Assembly: GCA_009774055.1 (NCBI GenBank)
Contig: VSNB01000203.1
Location: forward strand, 1 to 5,745
Reading direction: 5' to 3'
DNA: 5,745 nt
DNA from: Clostridiales bacterium
GTDB taxonomy: Bacteria; Bacillota; Clostridia; Oscillospirales; Oscillospiraceae
This document shows, piece by piece, positions 1 to 4,873 of this stretch. The notes beneath the pieces are model-generated. The model was not told the origin of the DNA. It worked only from the letters and a program-made list of their open reading frames with translations, and did no database searches. A program made the position numbers and the translations under genes. Positions within the stretch are counted from its first letter, which is position 1, and every line of letters starts with the position of its first letter.

Positions 1-238
1 GCTGCGGCTTTTTGCCTCGCTGGACAAAAAATCCACTCGCCAATCCGCACTCGTTGAGATATGAAACAGGCTCTTAGAGCCTGTATTCACAGTCGCTGAA
101 CGCTGTCTGTCCGGGCCCTTTACCACCCTGCCGCGTTAAAAAATCTTGAAATACAGCAAATATTCCTGCGATTTTATGCCTTGCGGGGCGGTAAAATCCC
201 TTGCCCATCCAGCATTCCCCGCCTATGAATACAGGTTC
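1..238. other. Gene-free spacer downstream of mnmG
   Basis: No credible coding sequence is visible here. It is the region the mnmG transcript (minus strand) runs into. At 9-30 there is a bulged hairpin (TTTTTGCC, loop TCGCT, GG-A-CAAAAA) and at 66-84 a palindrome. An AT-rich tract around 135-175 separates these from the mnmG stop. None of these structures has the GC stem plus U-tract of a classical terminator for mnmG. The layout resembles a dispersed intergenic repeat rather than a decayed gene, but with a single copy in view this is only inference. Confidence 0.5.
66..84. repeat. 19-bp palindrome
   Basis: ACAGGCTCTTAGAGCCTGT is a perfect inverted repeat with 9-bp arms around a single central T. 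A one-base centre is too tight for a normal RNA hairpin without opening a few pairs, so it could equally be a DNA-level site. Its right half is also the start of the larger inverted-repeat pair 75-88 / 227-240. Confidence 0.6.
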
Positions 239-240
239 TT
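75..240. repeat. Inverted-repeat pair bounding 166 bp next to mnmG
   Basis: TAGAGCCTGTATTC at 75-88 matches the reverse complement of 227-240 (AAGAACCTGTATTC) at 12 of 14 positions, with a perfect 9-bp core (CCTGTATTC / GAATACAGG). The right arm overlaps the mnmG stop codon at 239-241. Terminal inverted repeats around a short non-coding segment are what a MITE-like or other dispersed repeat would show. No target-site duplication is recognisable, so this remains tentative. Confidence 0.35.
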
Positions 241-2104
241 ATTTCTCCAGCCAGATCATCAGCGCGGCGATGTCTGCCGGGGAGACGCCGGAAATTCTAG
301 CCGCCTGGCCCAGGTTCAGCGGCCGCACGGCGTTCAGCTTCTCCCGGGCCTCCAGCCGCAGGCCCTGGATGGAGGCATAGTCCGCGTCCGGGGGCAGGGC
401 CCGCCGTTCCATCCGGCGCAGCTCCTCCACCTCCTCCAGCTGGCGCTGGATATAGCCCTCATACTTCACGGAAATCTCTACCTGCTCCGTCACCTCGCCG
501 GGCAGATCCGGCATAAGGGGGTCAAAACGCCGCAGGTCCTCATAGTGGATCTGGGGCCGCCGCAGCAGGGCGATCAGCGGCGTGCCCCCGGTCAGAGGCG
601 CGGTGCCCCGCTCCGCAAGGAACTCGTTGAGCTGTTCGGCGGGCGGCACGCCGTGGGAGGCCAGCCGCCGCACCTCCCGACGGACGGCCTCGTACTTGGC
701 CTCCACCCGCGCCAGCCGCTCATCGGACACCAGTCCGATCCGATGGCCGATGGCGCACAGCCGCCGGTCGGCGTTGTCCTGGCGCAGCAGCAGGCGGTAC
801 TCGCTGCGGCTGGTCATCATGCGGTAAGGCTCGTCCGTGCCCTTGGTGACCAGGTCGTCGATCAGCGTGCCGATGTAGGACTGTCCCCGGGACAGAATAA
901 GAGGTTCCTCTCCCTTCCGCGCCAGGGCGGCGTTGACGCCCGCCGCGAAGCCTTGGACCGCCGCCTCCTCGTACCCGGAGGACCCGCAGAACTGCCCCGC
1001 GCCATAGAGGCCGGGGATTTTCTTGCTCTCCAGGGTGGGCTTCAGCTCCAGGGGGTCCACGCAGTCATACTCGATGGCGTAGGCGGGGCGCATCATTTCC
1101 GCCCGCTCCAGGCCGGGGATGGTGTGGAGCATTTCCAGCTGCACGTCCTCCGGCAGAGCGGAGGAGAAGCCCTGGATGTACAGCTCCTCGGTGTCCAGGC
1201 CCATGGGCTCCACGAACAGCTGGTGCCGGGGCTTGTCCGCGAAGCGGGTTACCTTTGTCTCAATAGACGGGCAGTACCGGGGGCCCACGCCCTCGATGAC
1301 GCCGCTGTGCATGGGGGAGCGGTCCAGGTTTTCCCGGATGATCCGGTGGGTTTCGGCGTTGGTGTAGGTCAGCCAGCAGACGGCCCGGTTCACCGGGCGT
1401 TCCTTCGTCTCAAAGGAGAAGGGCATCGTCTCCCGGTCCCCGTCCTGCCGCTCCATTTTGGAGAAATCCACGGTGCGGGCGTTGACCCGGGGCGGGGTGC
1501 CGGTCTTGAACCGCCGGAGGGAGAGCCCCAGCCGGGCCAGGCAGTCCGTCAGGGGACCGGCGGCAAACATGCCGTCCGGCCCGCCCTCCCGGACGCATTC
1601 CCCCACGATGGTCCTGCCGTTGAGGTAGGTGCCCGAACAGACGATGGCCGCCTTCACCGCGAACACGGCCCCCGTGTGGAGGAGGACGTGGCTGACCACG
1701 CCGCCGGTCAGGCGGATCTCCGTAACCTCTCCCTGCCGGAGGGTCAGGTTCTCCTGCCGCTCCAGGGCGCGCTTCATGACCTCCTGATAGCGGCGGCGGT
1801 CCGCCTGGGCCCGGAGGCTGTGGACGGCGGGGCCCTTCCCCCGGTTGAGGAGGCGGTACTGGATGCAAGAGGCGTCGGCGGCCCGGGCCATTTCGCCACC
1901 CAGGGCGTCCAGCTCCCGGACCAGGTGGCCCTTTCCCGTGCCCCCGATGGCGGGGTTGCAGGGCATGTTGCCTACGGCGTCCAGATTAATGGTAAAACAG
2001 ATGGTTTTCTGCCCCAGCCGCGCGGCGGCCAGGGCGGCTTCGATTCCGGCGTGGCCTGCGCCAATAACAGCGATATCGTATTCTCCGGCGTTAAATTCTC
2101 TCAT
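239..2104 (-). CDS. mnmG: tRNA uridine-5-carboxymethylaminomethyl(34) synthesis enzyme MnmG (GidA)
   Basis: A FAD- and NADH-dependent cytoplasmic protein that, with the GTPase MnmE, installs the (carboxymethyl)aminomethyl group on the wobble uridine U34 of certain tRNAs. The 621 residues equal the normal full length (E. coli about 629). Visible features are the N-terminal dinucleotide-binding GxGxxG (G15, G17, G20), the conserved Cys49 in MPCNPAIGG, the first GidA signature GPRYCPSIETKVTRF (274-288, with conserved Cys278), the second signature around 369-392, and the C-terminal tRNA/MnmE-binding helical region ending RISGVSPADIAALMIWLEK. In the second signature, where most MnmGs have GQ-x-N-G, this one has GQFCG (Cys373). 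The start is supported by GAAGGAA at 2110-2116, six bases upstream of the ATG. No mnmE or rsmG neighbour is seen on either side, so the common mnmE-mnmG-rsmG cluster is not intact here, or at least does not continue upstream. Confidence 0.97.
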   Translation of the reverse strand: MREFNAGEYDIAVIGAGHAGIEAALAAARLGQKTICFTINLDAVGNMPCNPAIGGTGKGHLVRELDALGGEMARAADASCIQYRLLNRGKGPAVHSLRAQADRRRYQEVMKRALERQENLTLRQGEVTEIRLTGGVVSHVLLHTGAVFAVKAAIVCSGTYLNGRTIVGECVREGGPDGMFAAGPLTDCLARLGLSLRRFKTGTPPRVNARTVDFSKMERQDGDRETMPFSFETKERPVNRAVCWLTYTNAETHRIIRENLDRSPMHSGVIEGVGPRYCPSIETKVTRFADKPRHQLFVEPMGLDTEELYIQGFSSALPEDVQLEMLHTIPGLERAEMMRPAYAIEYDCVDPLELKPTLESKKIPGLYGAGQFCGSSGYEEAAVQGFAAGVNAALARKGEEPLILSRGQSYIGTLIDDLVTKGTDEPYRMMTSRSEYRLLLRQDNADRRLCAIGHRIGLVSDERLARVEAKYEAVRREVRRLASHGVPPAEQLNEFLAERGTAPLTGGTPLIALLRRPQIHYEDLRRFDPLMPDLPGEVTEQVEISVKYEGYIQRQLEEVEELRRMERRALPPDADYASIQGLRLEAREKLNAVRPLNLGQAARISGVSPADIAALMIWLEK

Positions 2105-2118
2105 TGTGATTCCTTCGT

Positions 2119-2165
2119 GCCGCCGCTGCGCGGCGGCGCATGCAACCTGCGGCCCTGCGGGCCGC
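2119..2165. repeat. Twin GC hairpins in the mnmG leader
   Basis: Two perfect stems stand side by side. GCCGCCGC (2119-2126) pairs with GCGGCGGC (2130-2137) around TGC, and GCGGCCC (2149-2155) pairs with GGGCCGC (2159-2165) around TGC. On the mnmG transcript the nearer stem ends two bases before the ribosome-binding site (2110-2116), so folding could affect translation of mnmG. Alternatively they are simply part of the repeat that fills this spacer. Confidence 0.5.
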
Positions 2166-2271
2166 TCCGCTTTTTTCTTCTTTCTTTGTTGAAGGATGTT
2201 TCGTTCCGCCCCTGTGGGGCGGCCCCAACTTCAAATCTATTTTTAGCTTCGCCCCTCGCCGGGGCGGGGGC

Positions 2272-2297
2272 CTTCTTTTCGCGCGAGCGAAAAGAAG
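2272..2297. repeat. Perfect 11-bp stem-loop
   Basis: CTTCTTTTCGC (2272-2282) is exactly complementary to GCGAAAAGAAG (2287-2297) around the loop GCGA. It directly abuts the larger three-way structure 2297-2381, sharing G2297. A run of T within the arm gives it a terminator-like look, but there is no U-tract after the stem on either strand, so it is listed as a repeat. Confidence 0.55.
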
Positions 2298-2381
2298 CAA
2301 CGATTCTGCGACGGCCACATCGAGTGGCCGCGCAGAATGGATCGTGCATGACCGCTCGATGCGGTCATGCATAATCGTTGC
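2297..2381. repeat. Nested inverted repeats predicted to fold as a three-way junction
   Basis: An outer 9-bp stem, GCAACGATT (2297-2305) with AATCGTTGC (2373-2381), encloses two inner hairpins. The first is ATTCTGCG-A-CGGCCAC (2303-2318, bulged A2311) with GTGGCCG-CGCAGAAT (2324-2338), loop ATCGA. The second is TGCATGACCGC (2345-2355) with GCGGTCATGCA (2361-2371), loop TCGAT. All pairings except the bulge are exact. GCCGCGCAG also occurs twice, at 2327-2335 and 2380-2388. This is far more pairing than chance gives in 85 bp, so a structured element is well supported. Its function is unknown. Confidence 0.6.
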
Positions 2382-2403
2382 CGCGCAGCAAAAGTAGGCG
2401 CGG

Positions 2404-2430
2404 AGTCCGGGGGCGCGCAGGTCCCGGACT
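2404..2430 (-). terminator. Possible terminator of the phosphoesterase transcript
   Basis: AGTCCGGG (2404-2411) is perfectly complementary to CCCGGACT (2423-2430), with an 11-base loop. It is the first hairpin met by a minus-strand transcript leaving the phosphoesterase gene, 44 bases after its stop codon. On that strand the stem is followed by CCGCGCCTACTTTT, so the U-rich part starts about ten bases too late for a strong intrinsic terminator. It may instead belong to the repeat region. Confidence 0.3.
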
Positions 2431-2473
2431 GATTTGAGAAATTACTCCCGTTCACACCCGAAGGGCGCGAAGA

Positions 2474-3331
2474 TCACTGCCTCTCTAAGGTCAGTACCAC
2501 AACCTCCGGCCGGTTGAACAGCCGAAAAGTAGGCCCCGAATTCCCCAGCCCCCGGGAAACAAAAAGCTCCGATCCATTTGCATGGTAAAACCCCGCCGTA
2601 TAGGAAGGAAAAAGACGCCTCTCCACGCTGACCAGTCCGTCCGTAAAAGGCAGGCGGACCAATCCACCGTGCCCATGGCCAGAAATCACCAGATCAGCCC
2701 CCAGGCGGCTGTATTCCCTTTCAAAATAATTGTTCCGGTGGGCCAGCAGCAGCCAGAAGGCCCCGGGCGATGCCGCGCGGACCTCCTCCGCCAGCGCCTC
2801 CGGCGTCTTTTGATCCGCAAATCCGTTGGGGTCGTCGATCCCCGCCAGGAGGATGCTGTCCCCATTCCGGGACAAGGTGGCGTATTCGTTGGACAGCACC
2901 GTCACGCCGGCCTCCTCCAGGTCCCACTTCAGCTCCCGCACGTCCCGGAAGGCCCACTCGTGGTTGCCTGTGATGAAGTAGGTGGGGGCGATCTCCGCCA
3001 GGGCCTGGCCCAGGGACACGGAATAGCTCCGGGGCGTCTGGCGGTAGCGGTCCTGAAGGTCCCCTGTCAGGAAAATGTAGTCGGGCCGGTGGGACCGGAC
3101 CTGGTCGAGAAGCGCCTGGTTGCCCTCACCGAACTGGGCCCCATGGAGGTCCGACAGCTGCACGATGACGCAGCCGTCGAAGCCCGCAGGCAGCCGGGGA
3201 GAGGAGAAGGTGAACCGCTCCGTCTGCAGCGAATGGTTGCTCCACCAGACAAATGCGGCGCACAGGGCGCAGAAAATCAAAAATTTCAGCAGCCGCCGGG
3301 GACGGCGGCGGACAGGACGCGGTCTGGACAT
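2474..3331 (-). CDS. Membrane-anchored metallophosphoesterase, YkuE/YaeI-like
   Basis: A 285-residue member of the calcineurin-like phosphoesterase superfamily, which hydrolyses phosphoester bonds using a dinuclear metal centre. The metal-binding motifs appear in the right order: D61-x-H63 (SDLHG), GD (90-91, GDLQD), GNHE (122-125), H198 (LAHRN) and GHGH (218-221). A basic start (RPRPVRRRPRR) followed by a hydrophobic segment at about 14-31 fits a single N-terminal anchor with the catalytic domain outside the membrane. This is the arrangement in the YaeI/YkuE group, some of whose members act on UDP-sugar or lipid intermediates; the substrate here cannot be read from sequence. I chose the start at 3331, preceded by AAGAAGAG, because the longer reading frame to 3394 would begin inside the promoter 3366-3394. 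The gene stands alone, divergent from the SpoIIQ-like gene. Confidence 0.9.
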   Translation of the reverse strand: MSRPRPVRRRPRRLLKFLIFCALCAAFVWWSNHSLQTERFTFSSPRLPAGFDGCVIVQLSDLHGAQFGEGNQALLDQVRSHRPDYIFLTGDLQDRYRQTPRSYSVSLGQALAEIAPTYFITGNHEWAFRDVRELKWDLEEAGVTVLSNEYATLSRNGDSILLAGIDDPNGFADQKTPEALAEEVRAASPGAFWLLLAHRNNYFEREYSRLGADLVISGHGHGGLVRLPFTDGLVSVERRLFPSYTAGFYHANGSELFVSRGLGNSGPTFRLFNRPEVVVLTLERQ

Positions 3332-3365
3332 GACACTCTTCTTTCTTTTAAAAATATGCCAGCTT

Positions 3366-3394
3366 AGTATAGCACGTTTTGACGGGAAAACCAA
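3366..3394 (-). promoter_or_regulatory. Sigma-A promoter of the phosphoesterase gene
   Basis: On the minus strand, TTGGTT (3389-3394) and TATACT (3366-3371) are separated by exactly 17 bases. The -10 matches TATAAT at five of six positions and the -35 matches TTGACA at its first three. Transcription would begin near 3359, giving a leader of about 28 bases before the ATG at 3331. This placement also decides the start codon. Confidence 0.65.
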
Positions 3395-3433
3395 GAGGGA
3401 GCAAAGAAAATTTAAGACCTTTCCATTTCCCCT

Positions 3434-3463
3434 GCATAAAATCCCCGCCCTTGGCGCACAATG
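3434..3463 (+). promoter_or_regulatory. Possible forespore (sigma-F/sigma-G type) promoter of the SpoIIQ-like gene
   Basis: GCATA (3434-3438) fits the -35 class GYATA. After 15 bases, GCGCACAATG (3454-3463) fits the -10 class GGNNANANTR with a single mismatch (second G is C). Transcription would start around 3470, about 65 bases before the start codon at 3535. In B. subtilis and C. difficile spoIIQ is under sigma-F, so the site agrees with the proposed gene identity. Motifs this short do occur by chance. Confidence 0.4.
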
Positions 3464-3465
3464 GG

Positions 3466-3510
3466 ACTGGAGGCTCGGTCCTCCAGTACAGCAGCCGCCC
3501 CAAGGGCGGC
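3466..3510 (+). promoter_or_regulatory. Two hairpins in the leader of the SpoIIQ-like gene
   Basis: ACTGGAGG (3466-3473) pairs perfectly with CCTCCAGT (3480-3487) around CTCGGT, and GCCGCCC (3494-3500) pairs with GGGCGGC (3504-3510) around CAA. The second ends ten bases before the ribosome-binding site AAGGAAG (3521-3527). Neither is followed by a U-tract, so termination is unlikely. Effects on mRNA stability or translation are possible but not shown. Confidence 0.4.
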
Positions 3511-3534
3511 GGGATGATGAAAGGAAGAATTTCT

Positions 3535-4314
3535 ATGGACAACAGAGGCAAGCGGCAGGCTGCCTCCATCTTCGGCGGCATGGGCTTCTACATAGCCCTG
3601 CTCGTCTGCGTGGTCGCAGCCGGAGTGGTTGGCTATTTCGCCCTGCTGAAAGACGATCCCAAGCCCCAGAATGACCCCGTCCCCAGCGCCGCAGCGGACC
3701 CCGGGCCCGCCCAGAGCGTCTCCGTCCCGGATCCCGAGCCCGCGAAGCCCGTCATCAAGGATACCCCCATTACCGTGGAAAAACCCGTGGTTCGGCCCAT
3801 AGCGGAGCCGGAGAAACCGGACAAAGAGCCGGTGGAGGCCGACGTGTTCTATAATGAGGACGACGCTCCCGTGGAGGAGCCCGCCCCGGTTCAGGCGGTG
3901 GAGCCCATGGTGATTGTGCCGCCCCTGGACGGGGAGACGGCGGCAGTTTTCTCCGTGAAGCAGCTGGCCTACGACGCCACCCTGGGCGACTGGCGCACCC
4001 ATGACGGCATCGATATCCGGGCTGAGGCCGGTACGGCGGTGGTGTCCGCCTCCGCCGGCGTGGTCCTCTCCGTGGAGGAGGATGGCCGCATGGGCACCAC
4101 CATCCAGGTGGACCACCGCAACGGCTATATCACCACCTACGCCAGCCTCCAGCCGGAAACCAGCGTGCTGACAGGGGACGAGATTCCCGCCGGTGCGGTG
4201 CTGGGAGCGGTGGGGAACACCTCCCTTGCCGAGGCCGGATTGGGTGCGCACCTCCATTTCAGCGTGGAGAAGGACGGCGAACTGATAGACCCGGCGGAGT
4301 TTTTGAGCAAATAA
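3535..4314 (+). CDS. spoIIQ: SpoIIQ-like membrane-anchored M23 (LytM) domain protein
   Basis: A 259-residue protein with a short N-terminal tail, one membrane segment (about 15-38), a Pro/Glu/Asp-rich low-complexity linker (about 40-130) and a C-terminal LytM/M23 domain (about 145-259). The zinc ligands are present: H156-x-x-x-D160 (THDGID) and H241 of the H239-x-H241 pair (AHLHFSV). The extra histidine that active M23 endopeptidases carry in a Y-x-H-L motif is replaced by Ser203 (TTYASL). B. subtilis SpoIIQ, as I recall it, has YQSL at the same place, and the size, anchor and ending (DGELIDPAEFL) also fit SpoIIQ. SpoIIQ is made in the forespore and binds SpoIIIAH across the intermembrane space during engulfment. 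Identity as SpoIIQ is inferred; another M23 family protein is the alternative. The start at 3535 is chosen for AAGGAAG at 3521-3527 with a 7-base spacer; in-frame ATGs at 3514 and 3517 lie too close to the upstream hairpin and lack a good site. Confidence 0.8.
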   Translation: MDNRGKRQAASIFGGMGFYIALLVCVVAAGVVGYFALLKDDPKPQNDPVPSAAADPGPAQSVSVPDPEPAKPVIKDTPITVEKPVVRPIAEPEKPDKEPVEADVFYNEDDAPVEEPAPVQAVEPMVIVPPLDGETAAVFSVKQLAYDATLGDWRTHDGIDIRAEAGTAVVSASAGVVLSVEEDGRMGTTIQVDHRNGYITTYASLQPETSVLTGDEIPAGAVLGAVGNTSLAEAGLGAHLHFSVEKDGELIDPAEFLSK

Positions 4315-4327
4315 CTTTAAGGGACTG

Positions 4328-4340
4328 TAAAGACGTTACC
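4328..4340 (+). repeat. 13-bp direct repeat, left copy
   Basis: TAAAGACGTTACC matches TAAGGACGTTACC at 4724-4736 at 12 of 13 positions. Both copies are followed by TGAAAACA (4350-4357 and 4752-4759), after gaps of 9 and 15 bases. The pair brackets most of the AT-rich ORF and could mark the ends of an inserted segment (an attachment-site or target duplication). Confidence 0.4.
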
Positions 4341-4348
4341 AAAAGCAA

Positions 4349-4395
4349 TTGAAAACAGGACAGGAAGACGTGTATGCTTCCTGCCCTGTTTTCAA
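4349..4395. terminator. Bidirectional terminator between converging genes
   Basis: TTGAAAACAGGACAGGAAG (4349-4367) pairs with CTTCCTGCCCTGTTTTCAA (4377-4395) around a 9-base loop. The 19-bp stem has one A-C mismatch. It lies 34 bases after the stop of the SpoIIQ-like gene, and the stop codon of the converging minus-strand ORF (4392-4394) is inside its right arm. The distal stem carries TTTT rather than a free U-tract, so efficiency may be moderate. Confidence 0.65.
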
Positions 4396-4763
4396 CGGTA
4401 AAAGGTATTATAGAAAAATGGTTCTTCCTTTAGCATTTCTGGAAGATATATAGTGAGAAGATTCATAAGGCCTTCGGTGTATTCTTTCTTTTGCCTAAAC
4501 TTTTCATCCGAATTAATTCCACCTTGACTACGAACAATTTTGGCCAATTTACTGTTATATCGATTTAAGCCAATAGTAAGGCTGCAGTATTTATGAGTGT
4601 ATTTTTGGTCGGCAAATACTACCTCGATATGTTTCAATAGTTCGTGAATGATATCTTCTTTGTCAATTCGACCGCCAACATCCATTTTTAATCCGTTTTT
4701 GGTCAAATATGATTTATCATCCATAAGGACGTTACCGATAAAGGACAAGACTGAAAACAACAT
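4392..4763 (-). CDS. AT-rich orphan ORF of unknown function
   Basis: A 123-residue reading frame that I do not recognise. It has no obvious membrane segment or signal peptide beyond a mildly hydrophobic first dozen residues (MLFSVLSFIGNVL), no cysteine motif and no catalytic signature. The rest looks like a mixed-charge, helix-rich soluble protein (KEDIIHELLKHIEVVF, GLMNLLTIYLPEML). A stop codon lies four codons upstream of the first ATG, so this is not simply the tail of a longer frame in this DNA. No good ribosome-binding site stands before Met1, or before Met14 (4724), which begins exactly at the edge of a direct repeat. Its base composition (37% GC over 4441-4500) contrasts with 75% over 4021-4080 in the neighbouring chromosomal gene, which indicates horizontal origin. 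It may be a truncated remnant or a small accessory cargo gene; coding status is probable but not certain. Confidence 0.55.
   Translation of the reverse strand: MLFSVLSFIGNVLMDDKSYLTKNGLKMDVGGRIDKEDIIHELLKHIEVVFADQKYTHKYCSLTIGLNRYNSKLAKIVRSQGGINSDEKFRQKKEYTEGLMNLLTIYLPEMLKEEPFFYNTFYR
4724..4736 (+). repeat. 13-bp direct repeat, right copy
   Basis: TAAGGACGTTACC, partner of 4328-4340. It overlaps the 5' part of the AT-rich ORF, so the first 13 codons of that ORF lie on or outside this repeat and the rest lies between the two copies. Confidence 0.4.
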
Positions 4764-4817
4764 TTTATTGTGCAGTTACCCTAAATTCTTTCCTTTGTGA
4801 CAAAATCGAACATCCAG

Positions 4818-4849
4818 AAAAAAACACGATTTGACAATCGTGTTTTTTT
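4818..4849. terminator. Strong symmetric hairpin just upstream of repA (terminator or attenuator)
   Basis: AAAAAAACACGATT (4818-4831) is perfectly complementary to AATCGTGTTTTTTT (4836-4849) with a TGAC tetraloop, giving a 14-bp stem with a seven-T tract on each strand. It should stop transcription in both directions. Only 24 bases separate it from the repA start codon, so a promoter downstream of it is hard to fit. An alternative pairing AAATCG (4803-4808) with CGATTT (4827-4832) would open the stem. Confidence 0.7.
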
Positions 4850-4858
4850 CATGCCCAA

Positions 4859-4865
4859 AAGGAGG
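4859..4865 (+). promoter_or_regulatory. Ribosome-binding site of repA
   Basis: AAGGAGG is a full-consensus Shine-Dalgarno sequence, eight bases before the ATG at 4874. It fixes the repA start and follows the upstream hairpin by nine bases. Confidence 0.85.
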
Positions 4866-4873
4866 CAACGGCC

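Larger units (their letters stand above)
2105..2473. repeat. Compound palindromic spacer between mnmG and the phosphoesterase gene
   Basis: A 369-bp stretch without a credible gene. It is built almost entirely of inverted repeats: 2119-2137, 2149-2165, 2206-2222, 2250-2266, 2272-2297, 2303-2338, 2345-2371 and 2404-2430, with a further pair (2297-2305 / 2373-2381) enclosing two of them. Several of the GC-rich stems have three-base loops (TGC, TGC, TGT). It forms the 5' untranslated region of mnmG and the 3' flank of the phosphoesterase gene, both on the minus strand. The density of structures suggests one or more nested dispersed repeats rather than ordinary regulatory sequence. I could not identify a convincing mnmG promoter within it. 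Confidence 0.6.

Noticed and set aside
1410..1868. Minus-strand frame overlapping mnmG in another phase
   Set aside because: Pro/Gly/Arg-rich shadow of mnmG with no motif or ribosome-binding site.
146..2374. A 742-residue plus-strand open frame antisense to mnmG
   Set aside because: It is longer than mnmG but its translation is low-complexity (many Gly, Pro, Arg, His, Gln), matches no family and lies over a fully conserved mnmG. Long antisense frames are expected in GC-rich genes.
2140..2397. Short frames on both strands in the palindromic spacer
   Set aside because: Arg/Ala/Pro-rich translations produced by GC-rich inverted repeats, with no ribosome-binding site or family resemblance.
2119..2430. 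CRISPR array suggested by the series of palindromes
   Set aside because: The repeated units differ in sequence and spacing, and there are no regular spacers or cas genes.
2582..3367. Plus-strand 261-residue frame antisense to the phosphoesterase gene
   Set aside because: The minus strand carries all phosphoesterase motifs in order plus a promoter; the antisense frame has none.
3367..3393. GTATA followed by GGGAAAACCA as a forespore-type promoter on the plus strand
   Set aside because: The spacing is only 12 bases, too short, and the GTATA is the complement of the minus-strand -10 box of the phosphoesterase promoter.
3332..3394. Longer N-terminus for the phosphoesterase starting at 3394
   Set aside because: It would start inside the -35 box of the promoter at 3366-3394 and adds 21 residues before the typical basic and hydrophobic N-terminus.
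3412..4257. Minus-strand 281-residue frame antisense to the SpoIIQ-like gene
   Set aside because: Gly/His-rich translation typical of an antisense shadow; the plus strand has the zinc motifs and a good start site.
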